The notes beneath the pieces were generated by a model. It made no database searches, was not told the DNA's origin, and saw only the letters and a program-made list of their open reading frames with translations. DNA of 64,000 nt from an uncultured Pelagibacteraceae bacterium. GTDB lineage: Bacteria; Pseudomonadota; Alphaproteobacteria; Pelagibacterales; Pelagibacteraceae. Below are positions 26,284-34,643 of the stretch, piece after piece. The DNA lies in NCBI GenBank assembly GCA_902521355.1, contig CABYRT010000005.1:35716-99715 (forward strand), written 5' to 3'. Every line of letters starts with the position of its first letter. Position 1 is the stretch's first letter. The translations under genes were made by a program, and so were the position numbers.

Positions 26284-27081
26284 CTAATTTTTGTTGTGAA
26301 TTCTATCCATTTCTTGAAGTTCGACTTCAAGTTTGTCTAATTCTTCACCACCAGCCATCATACTAAGAAGCTTTTCTCTAGAAATATCTTTTTTTTGGAA
26401 TGTTCCCATGCTTTTTCCTCGGTTAAGTACAGTGAAACTATTACCAACAGGGTAAGCATGATGTACATTATGAGTAATTAAAATTACAGCCAATCCCTCA
26501 GACGCAGCCTTTACAATATATTTTAATACCATTGATGCTTGATGAACTCCTAAAGCAGAAGTTGGTTCATCTAAAACTAAAACTTTTGCTCCAAAATATA
26601 TAGCTCGTGATATTGCTAGGCATTGTCTTTCACCACCGGACATAGTTCCAACTGCCTGAGATGGATCTCTAACATCGATACCTATCTGTCCCATTCTATC
26701 TGCTGCTATCTTATTTGCTTTCTCCACATCAAAAGTTTTAAGGAAAGGAATACCTTTTTGAGGCTCTCTTCCCATAAAAAAATTTCTAGTAACACTCATT
26801 AAAGGAACTAATGCTAGATCTTGATAAACTGTTCCTATACCAATATCTAAAGCATCTTTGGGTGAGTCAAAAACAATATTATTATCTTCAAATATAATTT
26901 CTCCTTCATCTGGTTTATGAACACCTGCTAAAGTTTTAATTAATGTTGACTTTCCTGCTCCATTATCTCCAAGCAAACACATGATCTCACCTTTTTTTAA
27001 TCTCATAGTAACGTCTTTAAGCGCTATTACCTTCCCAAAAAACTTACTAATATTATTAAATTGAACGAGATAGTCAGACAT
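26284..27081 (-). CDS. CUT2 sugar ABC importer ATPase (FrcA/IatA-like)
   Basis: A 265-residue single-domain ABC ATPase of the fructose/inositol type (FrcA-like), in contrast to the tandem RbsA form. Walker A is GDNGAGKST near residue 38, the Q-loop YQDLALVP near 88, the signature [11 protein letters not shown], Walker [14 protein letters not shown] and switch histidine LITHNVHHA. The C-terminal tail after [11 protein letters not shown] is charged. It is last of a minus-strand operon SBP-permease-ATPase and overlaps the permease gene by one base. Adjacent iolG/iolE-like genes point to inositol or a related cyclitol or sugar as substrate; inference. Confidence 0.95.
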   Translation of the reverse strand: MSDYLVQFNNISKFFGKVIALKDVTMRLKKGEIMCLLGDNGAGKSTLIKTLAGVHKPDEGEIIFEDNNIVFDSPKDALDIGIGTVYQDLALVPLMSVTRNFFMGREPQKGIPFLKTFDVEKANKIAADRMGQIGIDVRDPSQAVGTMSGGERQCLAISRAIYFGAKVLVLDEPTSALGVHQASMVLKYIVKAASEGLAVILITHNVHHAYPVGNSFTVLNRGKSMGTFQKKDISREKLLSMMAGGEELDKLEVELQEMDRIHNKN

Positions 27082-28208
27082 TATTTACTCTCAGTCACTT
27101 TCTTTCTGATGTAGTTATTAAACACTACAGCTATCAACATCATTGCTCCTAAGAAAACTTTAAACCAATCAGTGTCAACATCTGTATAAAATATTCCCAT
27201 AGATACAGTCCCAAATATAATTGCACCAAAAGCTGCACCTATTGCAGATCCATACCCACCTGTTAAGAGACACCCACCAACAACAGCAGCTGCAATAGCT
27301 TCTAGTTCTTTTAAAGTACCTCTCATAGTATCTGCAGAACCCGCATCTAATACTTGAATACAAGCGAAAATAGTAGAAGCGACTGCCGTACCAATAAATA
27401 GACTTATTTTTACCCTTCCAACAGGTACACCCACATTTGTTGCTCCAACCTTATCGCCTCCAGATGCGAAGATCCAATTACCGTATCTTGTTTTCATCAA
27501 TATCCATGTTGCAAACAATGTTAATGCAATAAACCAAATAACTGATGGAGGTATTCCAGTTGCAAGAGGAGTTCCATCAGTTCTTAGTTCAATCAATTTT
27601 AATGATCCCAACCAAGTAAAAAGCCATTTAAAAGTATCTGTAGCAAATAACCATGCTAATGGATCATCTTCAATTAATACTCTTAGTCCTGGAACCTGAG
27701 TTCTACCAGTAATCAATCTTGTTATTGCTAATGTCAAACCTCTTAAAATAAAAAGCATTGCAAGTGTTACAATAAAAGATGGCAAACCAGTTTTTACAAC
27801 CATTATGCCATTAAAGTATCCGACCAATACTGCCATAGCGAAAGCAAAAACTATGCTCATCCATAGTGGCCAACCCCAGTAAATTGCAGGAATTGCGATA
27901 CAAATTCCAGCAAAGCCAATCATTGATCCAATTGACAAATCAAATTCACCGCCAATCATTAACATCGCTGCTGCTATTGCTATAATTCCTAAATTAGCTG
28001 AAACGTCGAGGAAATTAAGCATTCCATAGGCACTAAACATACCAGTATCGCCAGCTACAATTCCAAAAAATATAAATACAAGTATTGAGCCACCTAATGC
28101 ACCTAGCTCAGGCCTATTCAATAAAACTCTTAGTGGTGATATTTTTTTTAGACGTTCGTCTTCATTAAGACTACTTTTTGATGAAATACTTTTTGATTTT
28201 AATGACAT
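27081..28208 (-). CDS. CUT2 sugar ABC importer permease (FrcC/IatP-like)
   Basis: A 375-residue permease with a charged cytoplasmic N-terminal tail of about 40 residues, then roughly ten helices. Family blocks: [23 protein letters not shown] (the CUT2 motif), [39 protein letters not shown] and [20 protein letters not shown]. It forms the homodimeric channel of the importer. The binding-protein gene lies upstream, separated by 56 bases holding a strong hairpin terminator, so permease and ATPase are probably made in lower amounts. It is one base into the ATPase gene. Substrate as for its operon partners. Confidence 0.95.
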   Translation of the reverse strand: MSLKSKSISSKSSLNEDERLKKISPLRVLLNRPELGALGGSILVFIFFGIVAGDTGMFSAYGMLNFLDVSANLGIIAIAAAMLMIGGEFDLSIGSMIGFAGICIAIPAIYWGWPLWMSIVFAFAMAVLVGYFNGIMVVKTGLPSFIVTLAMLFILRGLTLAITRLITGRTQVPGLRVLIEDDPLAWLFATDTFKWLFTWLGSLKLIELRTDGTPLATGIPPSVIWFIALTLFATWILMKTRYGNWIFASGGDKVGATNVGVPVGRVKISLFIGTAVASTIFACIQVLDAGSADTMRGTLKELEAIAAAVVGGCLLTGGYGSAIGAAFGAIIFGTVSMGIFYTDVDTDWFKVFLGAMMLIAVVFNNYIRKKVTESK

Positions 28209-28222
28209 TTAAATTTTGAAAA

Positions 28223-28253
28223 AAGGCCTGACTATTAAATTTAGTCAGGCCTT
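28223..28253 (-). terminator. Hairpin between binding-protein and permease genes
   Basis: AAGGCCTGACTA and TAGTCAGGCCTT form a perfect 12-bp stem with a 7-base loop, followed on the minus strand by TTTT, in the gap after the solute-binding-protein gene. It looks like an intrinsic terminator acting as an attenuator and 3'-end stabiliser, so the binding protein is made in excess over the membrane parts. Confidence 0.88.
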
Positions 28254-28264
28254 AAATATAGATT

Positions 28265-29188
28265 TTATCTATAACCTTGAGCTGCCCATTTAATTACTTT
28301 AGCAGCATTATCAGGAGTAACAAATCCAGGTCCAGTCATAACTACACCAGCAGGCATTGTTCCCCATCTCATGTACTGAGCAAATATAGCTATAGGCAAA
28401 TAACCTTGTAGATATTGTTGTTGGTCAATTAAAAACTCTACTTTACCTGCAGCAGCAGCTTTTAACATGTTAGGTGACATATCAAATGTTCCTAATTTAA
28501 CATTTCCAACTTTACCAGCAGCTTCTAAAGCTTTTAGTGCTGCTTCACCAGATAAACCAGCTCCTAAAGTTAGAATAGTGTCATATCCACCACCTAATTT
28601 TGCAGCAACAGCTTTTTGAATTTCAGTTGGGTCATTTGATGTTCCAAGAATATCAACAGATCCACCAAAACCTTTTTTGAAACCTGCACATCTTCTATCA
28701 AGCGCTACGTTTCCAACTTCGTGGTTAACGCATAAAGCTTTTTTTCCTCCAGCAGCTTTCATTTTTTGTCCGCCACCAACACCAGCTTCAAATTCAGTTT
28801 GACCTACGTGTGCACTAATTCCTAATGATGCATAGTCATCCGAACCAGAGTTCATAGAAACTACTGGTATACCAGCAGCTATTGCTGCTTTAACAGATTT
28901 TCCTAATGCAGCTGCATCAGGTAAAGTAATTACAATACCTTTTGGTTTTTGTGATACAGCGTTATCTATTAGTTTTGCCATTTCAACCATGTCAAAAGTT
29001 CCAGGTGCAGTGTATTTGCAAGATACTCCCATATCTTTACAAGCAGCATCAACTCCATTTTTAGCTACTGACCAAAAAGGGTCATTAGCTTGTCCATGTG
29101 AAACAACAATTATATCAGTTGCTAATGCTGATACAGACATCATTGCCCATGCAGCAACAGCTAATATAAAGTTCTTTATTGTTTTCAT
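28265..29188 (-). CDS. Periplasmic sugar-binding protein (CUT2, inositol-like)
   Basis: A 307-residue periplasmic-binding-protein type 1 (RbsB fold). Signal peptide MKTIKNFILAVAAWAMMSVSALA precedes the mature start near TDIIVVSHGQANDPFW. Sugar-binding residues are typical in the NDPFWSV loop, VVSMNSGSDD and the LGTFDMSPN region. It is the first gene of a SBP-permease-ATPase operon and the most highly G+C-biased (Ala/Gly-rich) protein of this neighbourhood, as often seen for abundant periplasmic proteins. Just upstream lies iolG-like dehydrogenase on the same strand. A hairpin follows the stop. Substrate inferred, not shown, to be myo-inositol or a similar polyol. Confidence 0.95.
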   Translation of the reverse strand: MKTIKNFILAVAAWAMMSVSALATDIIVVSHGQANDPFWSVAKNGVDAACKDMGVSCKYTAPGTFDMVEMAKLIDNAVSQKPKGIVITLPDAAALGKSVKAAIAAGIPVVSMNSGSDDYASLGISAHVGQTEFEAGVGGGQKMKAAGGKKALCVNHEVGNVALDRRCAGFKKGFGGSVDILGTSNDPTEIQKAVAAKLGGGYDTILTLGAGLSGEAALKALEAAGKVGNVKLGTFDMSPNMLKAAAAGKVEFLIDQQQYLQGYLPIAIFAQYMRWGTMPAGVVMTGPGFVTPDNAAKVIKWAAQGYR

Positions 29189-29208
29189 TTTTAATTTCCT
29201 CTCTTAAA

Positions 29209-29224
29209 TAAAAGTTAACTTTTA
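29209..29224. promoter_or_regulatory. 16-bp palindrome upstream of the binding-protein gene
   Basis: TAAAAGTTAACTTTTA is a perfect palindrome ending 20 bases before the binding-protein ATG (minus strand). It may be an operator for the importer. In this AT-rich DNA such a palindrome can arise by chance. The half-site AAAAGTTAA recurs in the divergent region before iolD (GTTAAAAGTTAA), which slightly favours a shared regulator. Confidence 0.3.
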
Positions 29225-29293
29225 AACATTAAAGCTAACATAAATTTATTTAGATTGTAAAGAAGCAGGTTGTATTCAACCTAAAGTTGATTT

Positions 29294-30307
29294 TTAATAT
29301 TTTATTTTTTCAAACTTTTTTGATTTTAATGACTGGATAGCACTCTCAGCAATTTGTATTGAAATCTTTCCATCAATAAAACCACTTTTAGGTCTTAAAT
29401 TCGATCTGAATAATTTAGCAAGATCATTTAACTGTTCTTTGTATGCCTGGTCGTATCTTTCTATAAAAAAATGTTTAAAGCTTGATCGTGCATTCGTACT
29501 TTTATTAGAATACAAACTAATCTCATTTTCTTTGATATTATCAGAAATAATCATTCCTTTGCTTCCAAAAAGCTCTACTCTTTGATCATATCCAAAACTA
29601 CAATGTCTAGAATTACTAATAATACATTGAACACCATTTTTTGTTTTCAAAATTGCTGTAGCAAGCTCGAAATCTTTAAGTTTATTGAAGTATTTATTAG
29701 AAATATTGCTCCCTGTGGCAAATATAGAAACAAATTCATCTTTACCCGCATAATACCTTGCTAGATCGAAATCATGGATCATCATATCTTTAAAAATACC
29801 ACCTGAGGCTTTTAAATAATTTACAGATGGAGCAGCCGGATCTCTGCTAGTAATAATAATTTTCTCTAGTTTTCCTATCTTGCCTTTTATTAAATTATTT
29901 TTTAGAGAACTATGACCTGGATCATATCTTCTGTTAAATCCAATTTGAATTTTATGATTAAATTTATTTATTTTTTTTTCGTAATTTTGAATTTTTTTTA
30001 AATTTAAATCTAAAGGTTTTTCACAAAATACTGTTTTGTTACTTTTTATACTTTCATATATAAATTTAAGATGAGTTGATGTAGTGGAAGAGATAAAAAT
30101 ACAATCAATTTTTTTATCTTTATATGCTATTTGAGGATTTTCAATATTTTGACAATTTAGATTTTTTGAAACTTTTTTTGCAAGTTTTCTATTAACATCG
30201 AAAATATATTTAAGATTAAAATTTTTATTATTTATTAAATTATTTGCATGCATTAGTCCTATTCTTCCCAAACCGAATAATGCTACGTTAATTAAATTTT
30301 TACCCAT
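29294..30307 (-). CDS. Gfo/Idh/MocA dehydrogenase, IolG-like
   Basis: A 337-residue NAD(P)-dependent oxidoreductase, best fit inositol 2-dehydrogenase (IolG) or a close relative, which oxidises myo-inositol to 2-keto-inositol (scyllo-inosose). The Rossmann motif is FGLGRIG near residue 13, CEKPLDL with the catalytic lysine near 96, GFNRRYDP near 123, and IHDFDLARYY near 178 with the conserved Asp/His pair of the GFO C-terminal domain. Length matches IolG. It lies at the 3' end of a two-gene unit with another Gfo/Idh gene (16-base overlap) and precedes the importer genes. Exact sugar specificity is uncertain. Confidence 0.85.
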   Translation of the reverse strand: MGKNLINVALFGLGRIGLMHANNLINNKNFNLKYIFDVNRKLAKKVSKNLNCQNIENPQIAYKDKKIDCIFISSTTSTHLKFIYESIKSNKTVFCEKPLDLNLKKIQNYEKKINKFNHKIQIGFNRRYDPGHSSLKNNLIKGKIGKLEKIIITSRDPAAPSVNYLKASGGIFKDMMIHDFDLARYYAGKDEFVSIFATGSNISNKYFNKLKDFELATAILKTKNGVQCIISNSRHCSFGYDQRVELFGSKGMIISDNIKENEISLYSNKSTNARSSFKHFFIERYDQAYKEQLNDLAKLFRSNLRPKSGFIDGKISIQIAESAIQSLKSKKFEKIKY

Positions 30308-31437
30308 TGTTTTTTTAATGATGATTTCTTACATGCATCAATGAATTTAGCAGTCTCCAAACCCTCTTCTTCGTTAGGAAAATAAAATCTTTTTTTTGTA
30401 TTCGTTTTTAAATATTCAGCAAATTCCTTATATATATTTGCAAAAGCATCTAAATATCCTTCAGGGTGACCAAATTTTACTCTAGAAAATTTTTTTGAAA
30501 AATTTGCTTTTGTATATCCTCTTTCTAAAAACTTTACTGCTCCTTTGCTTGGATTGAATTTTAAATAATTTGGATCATTTTGAACCCATTCTAAACTTCC
30601 TTTAGATCCATATACCCTAATTCTTAAACCATAAACACCACCTTTAGCTGTTACACATGTCCACACAATTCCTTTAGCACCATTGTTAAAATTAACAAAA
30701 ACTTGTGCGTTATTATCCATATTAACGTCTTTCGAATATTTGCTTACATCGGCTATAAGTTTTTCTCCTTTAAGGCCTGTAATATAAATTGCTAAATGAT
30801 ATGCGTGCGATCCTATTTCATTGAGAACTGCTGATACACCGACAATTTTTTTATCAACTTTCCATTTAAAAACCTTTTTTGAATTTGTTTTTGAAATTTT
30901 ATTACCATCTGTCCAATCCTGAATATATTCAACGTTGATATATTCAACTTTTCCAATTTTTCCTTTTTCCACTAAATTTTTTGCTTCTCTTACCATTGGA
31001 TAAGATGAATAGTTATGAGTCAGTGCATATTTAATTTTTTTGTTATTCTTTATCGCTTTATATAGTTTTTTTCCCTGATTAAGATTTCCAGCAAATGGTT
31101 TGTCTGAAATTACATGTATATTTTTTTTTATAAAATTCTCTGCAATAATTTGATGACTTGATGGTGGAGTCATTATTGCTACAACATTAATACCATCTTT
31201 TCTTTTCGCTTCTTTTACAGACATCTCCTTGTAATTTGAATAACATCTAGATTTATCTAAACCTATACTTTGTCCAAATTTCCTAGATTTATCAACACTT
31301 CTAGAAAATACCCCTGCAACGATTTCGTATTTGTCATCATATCTAGATGAAATTCTATGAACATGCCCGATCCAAGATCCAGGTCCGCCTCCAACAATTC
31401 CAAGTTTAAATTTTTTAGGTTTAATTTTTTGAAGCAT
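30292..31437 (-). CDS. Gfo/Idh/MocA family oxidoreductase
   Basis: A 381-residue paralogue with an N-terminal Rossmann domain (IVGGGPGSWIGHVH) and a GFO C-terminal domain. The EKP motif is changed to SDKPFAG, keeping the catalytic lysine, and LTHNYSSYPMVREA corresponds to the substrate-side helix. The GGGPGSWIG form with a 'gxWIGxxHR' block is that of long Gfo/Idh members found in inositol and sugar loci. The reaction could be oxidation or epimerisation of an inositol isomer, but the substrate is unknown. Start ATG 31437 lies 26 bases from the divergent iolE-like start. It overlaps the IolG-like gene by 16 bases. Confidence 0.85.
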   Translation of the reverse strand: MLQKIKPKKFKLGIVGGGPGSWIGHVHRISSRYDDKYEIVAGVFSRSVDKSRKFGQSIGLDKSRCYSNYKEMSVKEAKRKDGINVVAIMTPPSSHQIIAENFIKKNIHVISDKPFAGNLNQGKKLYKAIKNNKKIKYALTHNYSSYPMVREAKNLVEKGKIGKVEYINVEYIQDWTDGNKISKTNSKKVFKWKVDKKIVGVSAVLNEIGSHAYHLAIYITGLKGEKLIADVSKYSKDVNMDNNAQVFVNFNNGAKGIVWTCVTAKGGVYGLRIRVYGSKGSLEWVQNDPNYLKFNPSKGAVKFLERGYTKANFSKKFSRVKFGHPEGYLDAFANIYKEFAEYLKTNTKKRFYFPNEEEGLETAKFIDACKKSSLKKQWVKI

Positions 31438-31463
31438 CTAATATCATAACAAAACTATTATTT

Positions 31464-32366
31464 ATGTCAGTAAAATTAGGTATAGCCCCAATAGCTTGGA
31501 GCAATGATGATATGCCCGAGCTTGGTGGTGATACTCCGCTTGAACAATGTCTTTCCGAAGCTAGTGAATCAGGATTTAAAGGAATAGAATCTGGGGGAAA
31601 ATTTCCAAAAACATCAAAAGAATTAATTCCTATATTAAATAAATATAATTTAAAATTATGTTCAGGTTGGTATGGAGCAAATTTAAGAAAAAATACTTTT
31701 GAAGAGGAAAAATCAAAAATTCAAAATCAATTGAAACTATTTCAAGATTGTGAAGCACCCTGCATGGTTTTTGCCGAAGTTTATGGTTCTATTCAAAGCG
31801 ATCCAAATATAAATTTATCTAAAAGACCTAGAATGGATTTAGACGAGTCTAAAAAATATTATAAAAAAATTTCAGAAATGGGAAAATATCTAGAGGATCA
31901 AAATATGCCTCTTGCTTACCATCATCATATGGGAACTTGCATTGAAAGTGAAGAAGATACAAGAAGATTATTAGAAAATACAGATGGTAGTGTCAAACTA
32001 ACTTTAGATACTGGACACATGTTATTTGCAAAAGGGGATAGTTTGAAAATTTATAAAGAATTTAAAGAAAGAATAATTCATATACATTGCAAAGATATGA
32101 GAAAAAATGTTTTAGATAATTCATTAAATCACGATTATAGTTTTAGACAGGCTTTTTTAGAAGGAGCCTTCACTGTTCCAGGAGATGGTTGTATTGATTA
32201 CAAGCCCTTTTTTGACTTGTTAAAAGAACAAAATTATTCTGGATGGTTAGTTGTAGAAGCGGAGCAAGATCCCGCAAAAGCAAATCCTTTTGAATATGCT
32301 AAAATTGGATACAAATATCTAGTTGAAACTTTAAAAAGTGCAAATTTAGAAATCGAAAATAATTAG
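31464..32366 (+). CDS. iolE: Myo-inosose-2 dehydratase-like protein
   Basis: A 300-residue xylose-isomerase-like TIM-barrel protein matching IolE, which dehydrates 2-keto-myo-inositol to 3D-(3,5/4)-trihydroxycyclohexane-1,2-dione. The start VKLGIAPIAWSNDDMPELGG is the IolE signature; metal and catalytic residues appear in LAYHHHMGT, LTLDTGHMLF, IIHIHCKDMR and VVEAEQDP. Length equals the family. It is divergent from the Gfo/Idh unit and its stop abuts the convergent pilin-like stop with no spacer. Together with IolG-like and IolD-like genes it supplies the first three steps of inositol catabolism. Confidence 0.92.
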   Translation: MSVKLGIAPIAWSNDDMPELGGDTPLEQCLSEASESGFKGIESGGKFPKTSKELIPILNKYNLKLCSGWYGANLRKNTFEEEKSKIQNQLKLFQDCEAPCMVFAEVYGSIQSDPNINLSKRPRMDLDESKKYYKKISEMGKYLEDQNMPLAYHHHMGTCIESEEDTRRLLENTDGSVKLTLDTGHMLFAKGDSLKIYKEFKERIIHIHCKDMRKNVLDNSLNHDYSFRQAFLEGAFTVPGDGCIDYKPFFDLLKEQNYSGWLVVEAEQDPAKANPFEYAKIGYKYLVETLKSANLEIENN

Positions 32367-32867
32367 CTATCTATATAAAGAAGTTAATTCATTATTACCA
32401 GCAGCCACACATGGAGATTTAAAACAAGTACCAACTATCCATTCTGATCCTGGTTCTGCTAGAAAATTTGATGACATTATAAAAATAACACCCATTTCTA
32501 CTGACTGACCGGCTTTTCCTTCTGCTTTTATTCTTGGGTCGGGGTCTGTTTTAACTTTATTGTCGTCTGAAAATGGATTTTCAATCTTAAGATTATCATT
32601 TATATGATTAACAACTTTTTCAGCTATCCATTCAGCATTACATGGATCACCCCAAACAGTAATTTTCCCCTCATCATTATTTCCGCAATTATTAATTTCG
32701 CCATTAATAAAATCGACAACTTTTTTATGATTTTCTTTTACTAAATTTGCGCGAGCTTCAACTTCAGGCCTTGTACTCGCTGTCCATATCAACATTCCTA
32801 CAACATAAACAGCCGATATAATGATAAGAAACTCTAACAATCCAAAATTTTTTAATTTTAAGCTCAT
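32367..32867 (-). CDS. Pilin-like protein of unknown function
   Basis: A 166-residue protein with a short basic N-terminus and one hydrophobic helix (about residues 9-29), then an extracytoplasmic domain with four cysteines. The segment KNFGLLEFLIIISAVYVVG aligns with the type IV prepilin start KGFTLIELLIVI: Phe at +1 and Glu at +5 are kept, but Gly at -1 is Asn, so processing by prepilin peptidase is doubtful. The C-terminus has GTCFKSPC, like a pilin disulfide loop. The start overlaps the hydroxyacid dehydrogenase stop by four bases (ATGA), so it is cotranscribed with catabolic genes. It may instead be a plain membrane-anchored protein. Confidence 0.6.
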   Translation of the reverse strand: MSLKLKNFGLLEFLIIISAVYVVGMLIWTASTRPEVEARANLVKENHKKVVDFINGEINNCGNNDEGKITVWGDPCNAEWIAEKVVNHINDNLKIENPFSDDNKVKTDPDPRIKAEGKAGQSVEMGVIFIMSSNFLAEPGSEWIVGTCFKSPCVAAGNNELTSLYR

Positions 32868-33823
32868 GAGATTTTTACTATTTTTGACTTTTCCAATTTA
32901 TTATCAAAAAAATCAATAATATTTTGGACTGTTTCAATACCCATTCTAGACAAACATTCTTCGGTAAATACTGCTGAATGAGGGCTTAAAAATGCTTTCT
33001 CATTTTTTAGCAATGGATTATCTAAAGATGGAGGCTCCTTTTCAAAAACATCAAGCCCTGCACCAAAAATTAAATCTTCGTTTAATGCCTTATTAAGATC
33101 TTCCTCTTTAATAATACCACCTCTTGCAGCATTAATTAAAATACAATTTTTTTTCATTTTTTTTATCATTTCATAATTGATTAAATGTTTTGTATTTTCG
33201 TTTAGAGGCATATGAATTGAAATTGCATCCATTTTATTTAAACTTTCATTTAAATCATTAATTTTAGTACCACCAACTTTTTTAATCTCCTCTTCGCTGA
33301 CAAAAGGATCATAAACAAAAATGTTCATTTCTAAACCCTTACATTTTTTAAGTAAGCATTTTCCAATACGACCAAAACCTGCAATTAAGATACTTTTATT
33401 CCATAACTCAATTGTTTTAGGAAGCTTAGTTCTATCACTGAACTTTCCAGTTTTTACAGTCTCATTGTACATATTATTTCTTTTTGCAATGCTGAATAGC
33501 ATGAATAAAACATGTTCTGCTACAGCTTGAGCATTTGCTGTAGCTGTTATTGTTAATGTGATATTGTTTTGCTTGGTTGCTTTAAGATCTATATTGTCAT
33601 AGCCGACACCATGTCTAGATATCACTTTTAAATTCTTAGCTGAGTCTATAATTTCTTTTGACAATTTAGATGTTCTAATACTTATTCCATCACAGTCTTT
33701 TATTTTATCTTTCAAAAATTCTGTATCTGTATTGTCTACAACTTCAAATTCAAAATTTTTATTTCCTTTTAGTAAATCAATACCATGATTATGTATCGAT
33801 CCTATTATTAAGATTTTTTTCAT
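32864..33823 (-). CDS. D-isomer-specific 2-hydroxyacid dehydrogenase
   Basis: A 319-residue NAD-dependent 2-hydroxyacid dehydrogenase (phosphoglycerate/hydroxypyruvate reductase superfamily). NAD motif GFGRIGKCLL near residue 148; catalytic residues Arg in INAARGGIIKEEDL, Glu in FEKEPP and His in LSPHSAVFTEE are intact. There is no ACT regulatory domain, so it is a catabolic-type enzyme and not SerA. It follows the HpaI-like aldolase by 24 bases and overlaps the pilin-like gene by four bases. Possible roles are hydroxypyruvate, tartronate-semialdehyde or 2-oxoacid reduction downstream of the aldolase. Confidence 0.92.
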   Translation of the reverse strand: MKKILIIGSIHNHGIDLLKGNKNFEFEVVDNTDTEFLKDKIKDCDGISIRTSKLSKEIIDSAKNLKVISRHGVGYDNIDLKATKQNNITLTITATANAQAVAEHVLFMLFSIAKRNNMYNETVKTGKFSDRTKLPKTIELWNKSILIAGFGRIGKCLLKKCKGLEMNIFVYDPFVSEEEIKKVGGTKINDLNESLNKMDAISIHMPLNENTKHLINYEMIKKMKKNCILINAARGGIIKEEDLNKALNEDLIFGAGLDVFEKEPPSLDNPLLKNEKAFLSPHSAVFTEECLSRMGIETVQNIIDFFDNKLEKSKIVKIS

Positions 33824-33847
33824 ACGTAAAAGTTTATACTTTATTTA

Positions 33848-34639
33848 TTAATAGGCTTTAGATAATTCTGATTTCACTGTGCCTTTTAAATTTTCAACTG
33901 TATTTTTCGCACCAGCACTTATAAATCTAGAGTCTGCTCCAACTGTTACAAATTGAAAACCTTTTTCAATCATTTTTTTTGCATAGTCAGTACTTCCGTT
34001 ATGAATTCCAGCAAATATATTGTTTTTTTTTGCATGCTCTAATATTCTAAGTATTTCTGAATAAGCTTTAGTATCCTCACCTTTGTCAAAACTAGGCTTT
34101 TCTCCTATAGCCAAACTTAAATCAGCAGGCCCTATGTAGATACCATCAAGGCCTGGGGTACTCATAATTTCATCAAGATTTTCTAAAGCTTCTTTAGTTT
34201 CAATCATAGCCATTTTTAATATTTCATCGTTTGCATGATCTCCATAATCAGGCCCTCCATAGATTAACCCTCTCATTGGACCGAAACTTCTATATCCATC
34301 TGGTGGATATTTACATGCTTGAACAAATCTTTCTGCTTCTTTTCGATTACTTACCATTGGACAAATGATTCCATAACATCCAGCATCTAAAATTTTCATA
34401 ATTTGACCAGGTTCATTCCAATTAACTCTTGCCAAAGGCACGACTTCAGTCGCTGAAATCACTTGCATCATTGGCATTGCATTCGTGTAATCAACGAGCC
34501 CGTGTTGCATATCAATTGTTAATGAGTCCCATCCTTGTTGAGCCATTGTTTCAGCCGAAACAGTACTTGGAATTTGTAACCAACCATTGATTACAGCTTT
34601 GCCATTTTTAATTATTTCTTTGGCTTTATTTTTTCTCAT
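33848..34639 (-). CDS. HpcH/HpaI-family class II aldolase
   Basis: A 263-residue metal-dependent aldolase of the HpaI/GarL family, which cleaves 4-hydroxy-2-oxo acids to pyruvate plus an aldehyde. Seen: NGWLQIPSTVSAETMAQQGWDSLTIDMQHG with the conserved DxQHG histidine, PLARVNWNEPGQIMKILDAG, and the GIYIGPADLSLAIG loop; the metal-binding Glu is in AMIETKEALEN. Normal length. It is four bases after the aldehyde dehydrogenase and 24 before the hydroxyacid dehydrogenase. In this operon it would take the place of IolJ. Substrate not determined. Confidence 0.92.
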   Translation of the reverse strand: MRKNKAKEIIKNGKAVINGWLQIPSTVSAETMAQQGWDSLTIDMQHGLVDYTNAMPMMQVISATEVVPLARVNWNEPGQIMKILDAGCYGIICPMVSNRKEAERFVQACKYPPDGYRSFGPMRGLIYGGPDYGDHANDEILKMAMIETKEALENLDEIMSTPGLDGIYIGPADLSLAIGEKPSFDKGEDTKAYSEILRILEHAKKNNIFAGIHNGSTDYAKKMIEKGFQFVTVGADSRFISAGAKNTVENLKGTVKSELSKAY

Positions 34640-34643
34640 TTAC

